Below are positions 26,990-35,674 of a DNA stretch of 52,694 bases, piece after piece. Made by a program: the position numbers and the translations under genes. The notes beneath the pieces are model-generated. The model was not told the origin of the DNA. It did not search any database and saw nothing but the letters and a program-made list of their open reading frames with translations. Source of the stretch: Polaromonas sp. (GTDB lineage: Bacteria > Pseudomonadota > Gammaproteobacteria > Burkholderiales > Burkholderiaceae_C); assembly GCF_030680935.1 (NCBI RefSeq), contig NZ_JAUXUP010000056.1, forward strand, positions 1-52,694, read 5' to 3'. How positions within the stretch are numbered: position 1 is the first letter of the stretch; every line of letters begins with the position of its first letter.

Positions 26990-28186
26990 ATGGCTGATTA
27001 CTACATCGGATTGATGTCCGGCACCTCGCTCGATGGTGCAGATGGCGTTCTGGTGGATCTTTCGGGTGCTGTACCGCAGGTCCTGCTGTCTGCATCCACG
27101 CCCTTCCCGCCCGCTTTTCAGGCCGAGCTGCTGGCGCTCAACACCCCCGGGGCTGACGAATTACACCGCGCTGCGCTGGCGGCCAACCAGCTGGTGCTGC
27201 TGTATGCGAGGGTGGTGAAGGCGCTGCTGGCCCAAGCCTCATTGCAAGGCATTCAACCTGACAGAATTCGCGCCATCGGTGCGCATGGCCAGACCGTGCG
27301 CCATCGCCCACAAGAGTTTGCAGACGACCCGCTGAGCGGCGGTGCCACGGCCGGCTACACCCTGCAACTGAACAACCCGGCGCTACTGGCCGAGCTCACC
27401 GGGCTGGATGTGGTCGCTGACTTCCGCAGCACCGATCTGGCCGCTGGCGGACAAGGCGCGCCGCTCGTGCCGGCCTTTCACCACGCCGTTTTTGCCCGGC
27501 CTGATCACGCCGTTGCCGTTCTCAATATAGGCGGCATCAGCAACCTGACCTTGTTGCCCGCCAGCACCGCGCAACCCGCGGTTACCGCGACAGGTTTTGA
27601 TTGCGGGCCCGGCAACGCCCTGATGGACTTCTGGTGTCTGAAACACACCGGCCAGCCCTACGATGCTTCAGGCGCCTGGGCCGCATCGGGCCAGGTGCTT
27701 ACCGGCTTGTTGACCGCTTTGCTGGCTGAACCCTACTTCGCCAAGGCAGCACCCAAAAGCACCGGACGTGATCTCTTCAACCCCGCCTGGCTTGCCGTTC
27801 AACTCAATGGCTTTGAAGGCAACAGGCCGCAGGACATACAGGCCACACTCACCGCGCTCACTGCACAAGCCTGCGCGCGCGACCTGCTGCGCCACGCGCC
27901 GCACAGCACGGAGCTGCTCGTGTGTGGCGGCGGCGCCTTCAATGCCGAGCTGATGCGGCAACTGGCCAGCGCCCTGCCCCGGATTTCCGTTCAAGCCACC
28001 ACTGCCCGCGGCCTGCCGCCGTTGCAAGTCGAAGCCGCCGCGTTTGCCTGGCTGGCACAGGCCTGGCACGAGCAGCGGCCCGGCAACCTGGCGGCCGTCA
28101 CCGGGGCCAGCGGTCCGCGTGTGCTGGGCGCCCTCTACCGGGCCCCCACGGTCGCTCACTGGCCTCACCTTGAGCAGCGGCCATAA
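26990..28186 (+). CDS. anmK: anhydro-N-acetylmuramic acid kinase
   Basis: 398 residues. ASKHA-fold kinase with IGLMSGTSLDGADGVLVDL at the start, GAHGQTVRHRP, NIGGISNLT, FDCGPGNALMD and VCGGGAFNAELM. It converts anhydroMurNAc from recycled murein to MurNAc-6-phosphate. It follows the M23 peptidase gene on the same strand and ends in a strong terminator whose first bases include the stop codon. Confidence 0.96.
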   Translation: MADYYIGLMSGTSLDGADGVLVDLSGAVPQVLLSASTPFPPAFQAELLALNTPGADELHRAALAANQLVLLYARVVKALLAQASLQGIQPDRIRAIGAHGQTVRHRPQEFADDPLSGGATAGYTLQLNNPALLAELTGLDVVADFRSTDLAAGGQGAPLVPAFHHAVFARPDHAVAVLNIGGISNLTLLPASTAQPAVTATGFDCGPGNALMDFWCLKHTGQPYDASGAWAASGQVLTGLLTALLAEPYFAKAAPKSTGRDLFNPAWLAVQLNGFEGNRPQDIQATLTALTAQACARDLLRHAPHSTELLVCGGGAFNAELMRQLASALPRISVQATTARGLPPLQVEAAAFAWLAQAWHEQRPGNLAAVTGASGPRVLGALYRAPTVAHWPHLEQRP

Positions 28187-28212
28187 AAAAAGGACCCGAA
28201 GGTCCTTTTTTT
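28185..28212. terminator. bidirectional rho-independent terminator between anmK and erpA
   Basis: AAAAAAAGGACC, loop CGAA, GGTCCTTTTTTT: a perfect 12-base inverted repeat with A/T runs on both sides, so it can stop transcription from both converging genes. Confidence 0.92.
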
Positions 28213-28240
28213 ATGCGCTTCCGGAGAAGCCGTATCAGGT

Positions 28241-28606
28241 TCAGGCCGAGAAGCTGGAGCCACAGCCGCAGGTGCTGGTCGCATTGGGGTTCTTGATGAC
28301 AAACTGGGCGCCCTCGAGGTCGTCCTTGTAATCAATTTCTGCGCCCACCAGGTACTGGTAACTCATCGCGTCGATCAGCAGCGACACCCCGTTTTTGGTC
28401 ATGGTGGTGTCGTCTTCGTTGGTGATATCGTCAAACGTGAAACCGTAAGAGAAGCCGGAACAACCGCCACCCTGAACAAACACGCGCAGTTTCAGATCCG
28501 GGTTGCCTTCTTCGGCAATCAGGTCCGCCACTTTGGCCGCCGCGCTGTCGGTAAAGACAAAGGGGTCCGGCATCTGGGTCTGGATGTTTTCAGCAACTGC
28601 GCTCAT
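28241..28606 (-). CDS. erpA: iron-sulphur cluster insertion protein ErpA
   Basis: 121 residues, A-type carrier fold. The three cluster-binding cysteines are in [11 protein letters not shown] and [28 protein letters not shown] is typical of the family. It delivers Fe-S clusters to apo-proteins such as IspG/IspH. It converges on anmK across the shared terminator. Confidence 0.95.
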   Translation of the reverse strand: MSAVAENIQTQMPDPFVFTDSAAAKVADLIAEEGNPDLKLRVFVQGGGCSGFSYGFTFDDITNEDDTTMTKNGVSLLIDAMSYQYLVGAEIDYKDDLEGAQFVIKNPNATSTCGCGSSFSA

Positions 28607-28709
28607 GGGAGTCTCCGTTCTTCACAATTCAGTCAATTCGGTCAATTTAACCGATTCATGGTACAGCACTTCGATCAACCACAAGGCGCATGCAGGCTTA
28701 GAAATTGGC

Positions 28710-29153
28710 CTACAGGCGTCCAAAGCCGCTGACCGAGCCCTCGTCGCGCACTCTTTCAACGTTGTTGGCAGCGAGCTTGAGCAAGGGCTTGTCGCCGACT
28801 TCGTGGTTGATGGGCCGCAACTGTCCAAAGATGACGGCGCCCTGGTGCATTTCAAGCGCTTTGTAAGCCACATCACCCTGAATCTTGGCCTTGGGCTGAA
28901 GTTCGAGCAGCTCGACCGCATGTACCGGTCCCATGACCCGCCCATTGATGATGACGTGGTCGGCATAGATGTGGCCGGTCACACAGGCCGACTCGCTGAT
29001 CACGAGAATGCTGGGGCTGCCTTCGTTGGCACGTATGTCACCGATCACTTCGCCATCAATGCGCAAGCCGTCGGTGAACTTCAGGTTGCCTTCAATACAG
29101 CTGCCCTCGGCAATCAGGCTCTTGATGGGGGGTTGCGTTTTTTTACCGAACAT
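28710..29153 (-). CDS. bactofilin
   Basis: 147 residues. A central right-handed beta-helix domain (IEGNLKFTDGLRIDGEVIGD, then GHIYADHVIINGRVMG and GDVAYKALEMHQGAVIFGQL) with short polar tails. Bactofilins are self-assembling cytoskeletal polymers that place wall enzymes and shape the cell; they are often next to M23 peptidases, and one is encoded 2 kb away here. The next gene upstream encodes a coiled-coil membrane protein that may help anchor it. Confidence 0.93.
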   Translation of the reverse strand: MFGKKTQPPIKSLIAEGSCIEGNLKFTDGLRIDGEVIGDIRANEGSPSILVISESACVTGHIYADHVIINGRVMGPVHAVELLELQPKAKIQGDVAYKALEMHQGAVIFGQLRPINHEVGDKPLLKLAANNVERVRDEGSVSGFGRL

Positions 29154-29180
29154 GACAAATCCTGTGTTGGGAAATGGCGG

Positions 29181-29888
29181 TCAGAGCTTGAGCGTCTGCA
29201 CCGAGCGGACGACCGTTCCTTCAATGACTTTGGCCGTGACTGTTTTTACCACGGCAAGGGGGGGCAGGTCGAGCACTCCTTCCATGCGGCGATATTGCTT
29301 GAACTGCAGCGGCTGCCCGCCAGCGGGCAATACGGCGGTCCAGGGTTTGCCGGCCAGCGTCCCGCCCAGTGTCAACTCGAGTTTGCCGTTGAAAACCGGT
29401 GCGTCCTTCACTGGTTGAATCACCAGTACCTGCCACTTGAGCTGCATGGCAGACAGGGTTTCCGCCTGCAGACCGCGTATGGCGACGGTTTCTGCGCCGC
29501 CTGCAGGCAGCAGCTTTTCAAAAAAACCCAGGTCATCACGCAGCAGGCGGTTATCGGCTTCCAGCTGTTTGATCTGGACCATCATTTTTTCCTGTGCGGC
29601 CTTTTCAGCGGTCAGCAGGCTTCCGGAAATGTTGGCAATCGACTGCGATTTGTCACGCTCGGCTCGCAGCGCGGCTACCTCCTCGCGCAGCTTGGTCAAT
29701 TCGAGCTTGGCGTCCCGGTCCAGCCCGGCGATGCTGACGCCCAGCTCAAACGTCCAAAGTGCGATGGCGGCGGAAAACCCCAGCATCACTGCACCCATCG
29801 CCCAGCGCAGAGGCCAGGGCAAGGCACTGCGAATGGCCATGCGCGGAGAGCTGATGGTCAGGCGGCGGCGAAACAGTCGGAACTTCAA
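29181..29888 (-). CDS. DUF6776-type membrane protein with coiled coil
   Basis: 235 residues. Basic N-terminus, one membrane helix (WAMGAVMLGFSAAIALWTFEL, about 30-50), a coiled coil (LTKLREEVAALRAERDKSQS and QEKMMVQIKQLEADNRLLRD, about 64-120), then a beta-rich periplasmic domain (LKWQVLVIQP through VVRSVQTLKL). Proteins of this layout are found beside bactofilin genes in betaproteobacteria; no activity is known to me. It is 27 bases upstream of the bactofilin gene on the same strand. Confidence 0.75.
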   Translation of the reverse strand: MKFRLFRRRLTISSPRMAIRSALPWPLRWAMGAVMLGFSAAIALWTFELGVSIAGLDRDAKLELTKLREEVAALRAERDKSQSIANISGSLLTAEKAAQEKMMVQIKQLEADNRLLRDDLGFFEKLLPAGGAETVAIRGLQAETLSAMQLKWQVLVIQPVKDAPVFNGKLELTLGGTLAGKPWTAVLPAGGQPLQFKQYRRMEGVLDLPPLAVVKTVTAKVIEGTVVRSVQTLKL

Positions 29889-30014
29889 AAGGCAGAGCCT
29901 GCGGTTTTTATTTCAGGAGGGTGCATTGTGCACGCAGATCGTAGGCGCGCCCTGCCCGTGCCTCGTAAAGTGCGGTAAGGGCTTGCATCTGGCAGCACGC
30001 AGCGCGCGGCCATG

Positions 30015-30046
30015 AAAAAAGCCGCCAGGCGCAAACCGGACGGCTT
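30015..30046 (-). terminator. terminator of the rplM-rpsI operon
   Basis: Read on the minus strand: AAGCCGTCCGG, a short loop, then CTGGCGGCTTTTTT. An imperfect stem with a six-T tail, 22 bases after the rpsI stop. Confidence 0.8.
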
Positions 30047-30068
30047 ATTCGGAAACTGCAGAAACGTA

Positions 30069-30461
30069 TTAACGCTTGCTGAACTGCTTGCGGCGGCGTG
30101 CCGAGCGGAAACCGACCTTTTTACGTTCGACTTCACGCGCATCGCGCGTCACAAACCCGGCCTGGCTCAGCACCGGCTTGAGTGTGGTGTCGTAGTCGAT
30201 CAGCGCGCGTGTGATGCCGTGGCGGATCGCGCCGGCCTGGCCGGACTCACCACCGCCGTGGACGTTGACCATGATGTCAAAAGTTTCGACATGGTTGGTC
30301 AGGTGCAGCGGCTGCTTGCAGATCATGATCGAGGTTGCGCGGCCGAAGAAGGTCTGGATGTCACGGTCGTTGACGGTGATCTTGCCAGTGCCCTTTTTGA
30401 TGAACACACGGGCGACGCTGGATTTGCGACGGCCGGTGCCATTGTTCCAATCACCAATCAT
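30069..30461 (-). CDS. rpsI: 30S ribosomal protein S9
   Basis: 130 residues. Family motifs [20 protein letters not shown] at the start, [20 protein letters not shown] in the middle, and the basic tail [20 protein letters not shown] then QFSKR that contacts P-site tRNA. Its start overlaps the rplM stop by four bases, the standard L13-S9 pair. Confidence 0.98.
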   Translation of the reverse strand: MIGDWNNGTGRRKSSVARVFIKKGTGKITVNDRDIQTFFGRATSIMICKQPLHLTNHVETFDIMVNVHGGGESGQAGAIRHGITRALIDYDTTLKPVLSQAGFVTRDAREVERKKVGFRSARRRKQFSKR

Positions 30462-30913
30462 TTGGCCACCCCGTTCGATAAAGCTGCGATTTCAAGCACT
30501 TTGGGCTGTTGGGCGGTATGCGGGTGCTCTGCACCACCATACACCTTGAGTTTTTTGATCATGGCGTAACCGAGCGGGCCCTTGGGCAGCATGCCCTTGA
30601 CGGCTTTTTCCAGGGCGCGGCCCGGGAACTTGGTTTGCATGTCGCGGAAATTCGTTGCCGAGATACCGCCGGGGTAACCCGAGTGGCGGTAGTAAATCTT
30701 GTCGGTCGACTTGGCGCCGGTGACACGAAGCTGGGCTGCGTTGATGATGACGATGAAGTCACCGGTATCGACGTGAGGCGTATAAATGGCCTTGTGTTTG
30801 CCGCGCAAACGGAGAGCAACTTCGCTGGCTACTCGTCCGAGGACCTTGTCGGTCGCGTCAATCACAAACCACTCATGCACCACGTCAGCGGGTTTTGCGC
30901 TGAAAGTTGTCAT
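30458..30913 (-). CDS. rplM: 50S ribosomal protein L13
   Basis: 151 residues, some nine longer than the E. coli protein through its C-terminal tail ([18 protein letters not shown]). Core motifs [40 protein letters not shown] and [12 protein letters not shown] are present. First gene of the L13-S9 operon, preceded by a 275-base gap with a good promoter. Confidence 0.98.
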   Translation of the reverse strand: MTTFSAKPADVVHEWFVIDATDKVLGRVASEVALRLRGKHKAIYTPHVDTGDFIVIINAAQLRVTGAKSTDKIYYRHSGYPGGISATNFRDMQTKFPGRALEKAVKGMLPKGPLGYAMIKKLKVYGGAEHPHTAQQPKVLEIAALSNGVAK

Positions 30914-31036
30914 GGTTTACTTTTCAAAAGTTGGTTTGAGCAGCCCTTTTCCACGGTCGGCGTTTCTCTGATGGAAACCTCTTAGGTGGTGTTCAAAGCT
31001 TCGCCGCGGGGCCAGCCATTCGCTGCGAAGCCCTCG

Positions 31037-31066
31037 ATTATACAAATATCGGGGACGGCGCGCCAA
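31037..31066 (-). promoter_or_regulatory. predicted promoter of rplM-rpsI
   Basis: On the minus strand TTGGCG, 18 bases, TATAAT. Transcription would begin near 31030, giving a leader of about 115 bases before rplM. Such a leader could hold an r-protein control site, but I see no convincing fold by eye. Confidence 0.55.
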
Positions 31067-31188
31067 TAAAACCGGCCCCGGCTGCGGAAAGAGGCGCGGA
31101 AACGCGCTTTTTGGCGTAATTTCAAGGTCAAACTGAGGGACGGAGTCGTTTTTTCGGGCAAAAAGGCCCTGCCCGTTAACATAGCCCC

Positions 31189-32184
31189 ATGTTCAGTTAC
31201 CGCCACGCCTTCCATGCCGGCAACCACGCCGATGTGCTCAAGCACACCACGCTGATTGCGTTGATGAAGTATTTAACCCAGAAGGACACGGCACTGACCG
31301 TGATCGACACCCACGCCGGCGCCGGGCTTTACCGCCTGGATGGCGACTACACCGAGACCAGCGGCGAGGCACAACACGGTGTTTTCCGCCTGTTTTCCAT
31401 GCCAAACAAGGCTATAGCCCCGGTACCATCTGCGCAAGCAGCTATCAAGACCATAGCAACTCGCAAGCCAACGAGCTCCAAACCGCCGGTCAACGAGGCC
31501 CTGGCCCCAGCGCTGCAAGACTATGTGGACCTGCTGCACCGCCTGAACCCGCAGCTGGCCGAAAGCGGCGATGCGGCACATCTGAAGATTTACCCGGGCT
31601 CGCCCTTTATCGAACAACAGTTTCTCAGCGGCCGCGACAAGCTCAAGCTGTTCGAGCTGCACCCGACCGATTTCAAGTCGCTGACCGGCAACATCGCGCA
31701 GCTGGGTGTGGGCCGGCAGGTGAGCGTCACCTGCGAAGACGGCTTCGAGGTACTCAAAACCTTTTTGCCGCCGCCAGCGCGCCGCGCCATGGTGCTGTGC
31801 GATCCGAGTTACGAGATCAAGACCGATTACGCCCGCGTGGCAGCCTGCATGGCAGACGCTGTGAAGCGTTTTGCCACGGGCACCTATGTGGTCTGGTACC
31901 CGGTCATTCCGCGTCCCGAGGCCCATGATTTGCCGCGCAAGCTCAAAACCATGGCCACCAAGGCTGGCCGCAGTTGGCTCAATGCCACACTGACGGTCAA
32001 GTCCAGCAAGCTGACCACGGACGATGCGGGTGATGTCGTGCGTCCCGGCCTTCCGGCCAGCGGCATGTTTGTGATCAACCCGCCGCACACGCTCAAGGCC
32101 GAGCTACAGGCCGCACTGCCGCAGATGGTGGCGCGGCTTGGGCAGGACCGCAATGCGGGCTTCACGCTGGAGCACGGCGGCTGA
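31189..32184 (+). CDS. rlmJ: 23S rRNA (adenine-2030-N6)-methyltransferase RlmJ, with a repeat-encoded insertion
   Basis: 331 residues; the family is usually near 280. The start MFSYRHAFHAGNHADVLKH is canonical, DTHAGAGLYRLDGDY is the SAM loop and DPSYEIKTDY the catalytic motif (usually DPPYE). The extra length is mostly near residues 70-105, where KAIAPVPSAQAAIKTIATRK is encoded by dispersed repeat copy E read in antisense. The methylase modifies A2030 of 23S rRNA. The insertion sits between conserved blocks, so activity may be kept. Confidence 0.93.
   Translation: MFSYRHAFHAGNHADVLKHTTLIALMKYLTQKDTALTVIDTHAGAGLYRLDGDYTETSGEAQHGVFRLFSMPNKAIAPVPSAQAAIKTIATRKPTSSKPPVNEALAPALQDYVDLLHRLNPQLAESGDAAHLKIYPGSPFIEQQFLSGRDKLKLFELHPTDFKSLTGNIAQLGVGRQVSVTCEDGFEVLKTFLPPPARRAMVLCDPSYEIKTDYARVAACMADAVKRFATGTYVVWYPVIPRPEAHDLPRKLKTMATKAGRSWLNATLTVKSSKLTTDDAGDVVRPGLPASGMFVINPPHTLKAELQAALPQMVARLGQDRNAGFTLEHGG
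31402..31457 (-). repeat. dispersed repeat, copy E
   Basis: On the minus strand GCTAT, seven bases, ATAGC, then TGCTTGCGC and GGGGCTATAGCC. The gene is on the plus strand, so the repeat is translated in antisense, giving AIAPVPSAQAAIKTIAT. Confidence 0.8.
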
Positions 32185-32207
32185 TTCCGCTTGCGCCGTG
32201 AACCGCC

Positions 32208-34259
32208 ATGAGCCTGATTCTTGTGGTTGAAGACGATGACGCGATCCGCGGCAACATCGTGCGCCTCTTGAACCTGGAAGGCTTTGAAACCGCCTCCGCG
32301 GCAGACGGCCTTGCGGGTCTGGCCCAAGCCAGGCGGCGTGCGCCGGACCTGATCATCTCGGACGTGAACATGCCCGGCATGGACGGCTTTGCACTGCTGG
32401 CAGCAGTGCGTGGCGATGCGGCGTTGGCAACCATCCCATTTTTGCTGCTCACCGCGCTGGACGACCGCGCCAGCATGCGGCGCGGCATGACCACAGGCGC
32501 CGACGACTACCTGTCCAAACCCTTCACGCGCAACGAGCTGCTGGAGTCTGTCAACGCCCTTCTGCGCAAAAGCGCGCGGGTTGAAACCCGCATCGCGACC
32601 GGACTGGCAGCGCTGGAGGCGCGCCTGCGCAACGCTTTTGCCGATCACATAGGCGGCGAGAAAAACGATGCTTTCACGGTCGAAGCGCCTGCTGACGACG
32701 CTGCGCGGCAGGTGCTGGAAGCCACGGTGCTGGTGTCCACCATCCACAACTTCACCTCACTGGCCGAGAAACTCGATGCCGGCGAAGTCTCGGAGTTGCT
32801 GACCGAATACTCCGGGCGCAGTTGCCAGCCGGTGCTGACAAACGGCGGTCGGCATCTGAAGTTTGTCGGCGACGGCCTGATGGCCGTGTTTGCCGATACG
32901 CTCAGCGAGTCGCCGCTGTCGGCCTCGCGCCGCGCCGTGTCCGCGGGTCTGGCCATGGCACTGGCCGCGCATGAGTTTCGGGCCTGGCTGGTGCAGCGTT
33001 TTCCGGGGCGCGGCTTGCCTGATTTTGCCGTGGGCGTCGGCCTGCATTGTGGCCCGATTACCCTGTGCCGCATGGGCACGGCGGACAGCCACGACATGCT
33101 GCCGGTGGGCGACACCGTCAGCCTGGCGGCACGCCTGGAGGCGGTCACGCGCGAGCGCGGCTGGACAGTGCTGACCAGCGAAGCGGTGCTGGCGGGCGCC
33201 GGCCCTGGCATTCAAACCGGGACGCGCGACGCGCTCGCTGTACCCGGCAAGCAACTGACCCTGGATGTGGTGGAGATCACCGGGCTGCAAACCCAGCTCG
33301 ACGACAAGATCCACGGCATGGCCAGCCTGACCGAGCGCGCCGCAGAAGTCAGCGCAGCAGTCAGGACCAATTCAGACATCACGGCCCGCGCGGTGAAAGA
33401 CGCGCTGCAAGCCAAGCTGGCCGCGCTGAAAGACCTGCGGTTTGAGGCCGGTACCGAGCCGGTGCGCCTGAAAGGTTACCGCATCACCCGCAAGATCGGC
33501 TCGGGCGGCATGACCGAGGTGTACCTGGCCGAACGCGAAAGTGATGGCCTGCCGATTGTGCTGAAGGTGCTGGACTCCAGTGGCAAAGAGGCGTCTGAAC
33601 ACCTGGTGCGTTTTATCCAGGAGTACGCGCTGCTGAGCCAGATCAAACACCCGCATGTGATCACCATCCATGACCAGGGTTTCAGCGACGACCACGCCTA
33701 CATTGCGATGGAGTATTTCGAGCGCGGCGACCTGCGCGCAGAGCTTGACTCCGGGATGACACGCGAGCGCGCGCTGGCCGTGGCCGGGCAACTGGCCATG
33801 GCACTGGCCGCCATCCACGGCCAAGGCATTGTGCACCGCGACATCAAGCCCGAAAACGTCATGCTGCGCAGCGACGGCAGCGTGGCCCTGGCCGATTTCG
33901 GTATCGCCAAGTCCATGCTGCAGGCGGAAAGCCTGGGCCTGACCCAGACCCGGCACGGCGATGTGGTGGGCACCCCTTACTACATGAGCCCTGAGCAGGT
34001 CAGTGGCAAGGCGGTGACAGTGCAGTCCGATCTGTACAGCCTGGGGGTCATGTTTTTCGAGATGCTGGCGGGCCGGCGCCCGTTTGTCGGCGACTCGCTG
34101 GAGTCGCTGCTGGCCAAACACCTGCACGCTGCCACGCCGCCACTGCCCGCTGCACATGCGGACCTGCAAGACCTAGTGAACCAGCTGATGGCCAAAGAAG
34201 CCGCCCAGCGCTACCCCACTGCCAACGCGCTGTTGGCAGACCTGGCCAGGCACTCCTGA
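32208..34259 (+). CDS. receiver / class III cyclase-like / Ser-Thr kinase fusion protein
   Basis: 683 residues. (1) Receiver domain, about 1-120, with EDDD, phospho-Asp 52 in SDVNMPG and SKPF. (2) Class III nucleotide cyclase homology domain, about 170-355. The first metal Asp is replaced (VSTIHNFT, Thr178) and the transition-state Asn is Ser305 (GDTVSLAARLE), while Lys218, Asp222, Asp296 and Arg309 remain; it is probably not catalytic. (3) Hanks-type kinase, about 423-680, with GSGGMTEVYLAE, Lys453, HRDIKPENVM, ADFGIAKS and YMSPEQ, all intact. No membrane segment, so it is cytosolic. It would link a phosphorelay to protein phosphorylation, perhaps with nucleotide sensing. Starts 23 bases after rlmJ. 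Confidence 0.9.
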   Translation: MSLILVVEDDDAIRGNIVRLLNLEGFETASAADGLAGLAQARRRAPDLIISDVNMPGMDGFALLAAVRGDAALATIPFLLLTALDDRASMRRGMTTGADDYLSKPFTRNELLESVNALLRKSARVETRIATGLAALEARLRNAFADHIGGEKNDAFTVEAPADDAARQVLEATVLVSTIHNFTSLAEKLDAGEVSELLTEYSGRSCQPVLTNGGRHLKFVGDGLMAVFADTLSESPLSASRRAVSAGLAMALAAHEFRAWLVQRFPGRGLPDFAVGVGLHCGPITLCRMGTADSHDMLPVGDTVSLAARLEAVTRERGWTVLTSEAVLAGAGPGIQTGTRDALAVPGKQLTLDVVEITGLQTQLDDKIHGMASLTERAAEVSAAVRTNSDITARAVKDALQAKLAALKDLRFEAGTEPVRLKGYRITRKIGSGGMTEVYLAERESDGLPIVLKVLDSSGKEASEHLVRFIQEYALLSQIKHPHVITIHDQGFSDDHAYIAMEYFERGDLRAELDSGMTRERALAVAGQLAMALAAIHGQGIVHRDIKPENVMLRSDGSVALADFGIAKSMLQAESLGLTQTRHGDVVGTPYYMSPEQVSGKAVTVQSDLYSLGVMFFEMLAGRRPFVGDSLESLLAKHLHAATPPLPAAHADLQDLVNQLMAKEAAQRYPTANALLADLARHS

Positions 34260-34282
34260 AAGCCCCTCCTCCGGGCTGCTTC

Positions 34283-34318
34283 AATTAACCGACCGATCGG
34301 TCGGTTAATTGCTATACT
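34283..34318 (+). promoter_or_regulatory. paa operon promoter with 28-base palindromic operator
   Basis: A perfect 28-base palindrome occupies 34283-34310, with core ACCGACCGATCGGTCGGT. A -10-like TATACT follows at 34313-34318, so the palindrome covers the -35 region. ACCGACCGNTCGGT-type sites suit TetR-family repressors such as the PaaR of betaproteobacteria. No paaR gene is in this window. Confidence 0.8.
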
Positions 34319-34376
34319 GCCATTTGGCGGCGTCACAAGTGGCGCCTTCAAGCCCCTTTGGCAGAGGAGACAAGAC

Positions 34377-35384
34377 ATGTACACACAATCGCTGGACGTT
34401 CCCGATACTTCGGCGCCGACCCTCGCCTCGGTTGCTGCGGCGCCGGATGCGCAGCAGACCCGTTTTGACGAAAAAATAGATGCCGATCAGAAGATCGAGC
34501 CGCAGGACTGGATGCCCGAGGCCTACCGCCGCACTTTGGTACGACAGATCAGCCAGCACGCCCACAGCGAAATCATCGGTATGCAACCCGAAGGCCAATG
34601 GATCTCGCGCGCGCCTTCGCTCAAGCGCAAGGCGATTTTGCTGGCCAAGGTGCAGGACGAAGGTGGCCACGGCCTCTACCTGTACTCAGCCGCCGAAACC
34701 CTGGGCGTAGGCCGCGACACGCTGCTCGACGCGCTGCACACCGGCAAGGCCAAATACAGCTCAATCTTCAACTACCCCACCTTGCAGTGGGCCGATGTCG
34801 GCGTCATCGGCTGGCTGGTTGATGGCGCGGCCATCATGAACCAGGTACCGATCTGCCGCTGCTCCTACGGGCCCTATGCACGCGCCATGATCCGCATCTG
34901 CAAGGAAGAAAGTTTTCACCAGCGCCAGGGCTTTGAAAGCCTGATGGTGCAAATGCAGGGCACACCCGACCAACGCGCCATGGTGCAGGACGCAGTGAAC
35001 CGCTGGTGGTGGCCGGTGCTGGCCATGTTTGGCCCGCCCGATGCCGACAGCACCAACGGCGCGCAGGGCATGCGCTGGGGCATCAAACGCATTTCCAACG
35101 ACGACCTGCGCCAGAAGTTTGTTGATGCCACCGTGCCGCAGGCTGCGGTGCTGGGCGTGACGCTGCCCGACCCCGATCTGAAATGGAACGAAGCGCGGCA
35201 GCAGCACGACTACGGCGCGATTGACTGGGACGATTTCTGGGCCGTGGTCAATGGCAACGGCCCCTGCAACAAAGAGCGCCTGGCCAACCGCGTGGCAGCG
35301 CATGAGGACGGCCAGTGGGTGCGTGATGCGGCGCAGGCGCATGCAGCCAAACAACGCGCACGCCAGTTGAAGGAGGCTGCATGA
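34377..35384 (+). CDS. paaA: 1,2-phenylacetyl-CoA epoxidase subunit PaaA
   Basis: 335 residues. Catalytic di-iron subunit: the carboxylate/histidine helices appear in [18 protein letters not shown] and [16 protein letters not shown]. PaaA with PaaB, C and E epoxidises the ring of phenylacetyl-CoA. First gene of paaABCDE, with GGAGA ahead of the ATG and the palindromic operator 66 bases upstream. Stop overlaps the paaB start (ATGA). Confidence 0.97.
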   Translation: MYTQSLDVPDTSAPTLASVAAAPDAQQTRFDEKIDADQKIEPQDWMPEAYRRTLVRQISQHAHSEIIGMQPEGQWISRAPSLKRKAILLAKVQDEGGHGLYLYSAAETLGVGRDTLLDALHTGKAKYSSIFNYPTLQWADVGVIGWLVDGAAIMNQVPICRCSYGPYARAMIRICKEESFHQRQGFESLMVQMQGTPDQRAMVQDAVNRWWWPVLAMFGPPDADSTNGAQGMRWGIKRISNDDLRQKFVDATVPQAAVLGVTLPDPDLKWNEARQQHDYGAIDWDDFWAVVNGNGPCNKERLANRVAAHEDGQWVRDAAQAHAAKQRARQLKEAA

Positions 35385-35674
35385 GCACCCCGCAAAATGA
35401 GTGGCCACTGTGGGAGGTTTTTGTCAGGTCCAAACAGGGCCTGGAACACAAACACTGCGGCAGCCTGCACGCCACCGATGCGCAGCAGGCGCTGCAAATG
35501 GCGCGTGATGTCTACACCCGGCGCCAGGAAGGTGTGAGCATCTGGGTCGTGCCGTCCAACAGCATCACGGCAAGTGAGCCGGACGACAAACCCGCATTTT
35601 TTGAGCCCATGGCCGACAAGATCTACCGGCACCCAACCTTCTACGAAATTCCTGATGAAGTGGGTCACATGTGA
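35381..35674 (+). CDS. paaB: 1,2-phenylacetyl-CoA epoxidase subunit PaaB
   Basis: 97 residues, normal length. Family pattern [39 protein letters not shown] and [12 protein letters not shown] small structural subunit that bridges PaaAC pairs. It overlaps its neighbours on both sides. Confidence 0.96.
   Translation: MSTPQNEWPLWEVFVRSKQGLEHKHCGSLHATDAQQALQMARDVYTRRQEGVSIWVVPSNSITASEPDDKPAFFEPMADKIYRHPTFYEIPDEVGHM

Noticed and set aside
34261..34277. Terminator after the kinase fusion gene (AGCCC n7 GGGCT)
   Set aside because: Short stem, no T-tract, and immediately followed by the paa operator.
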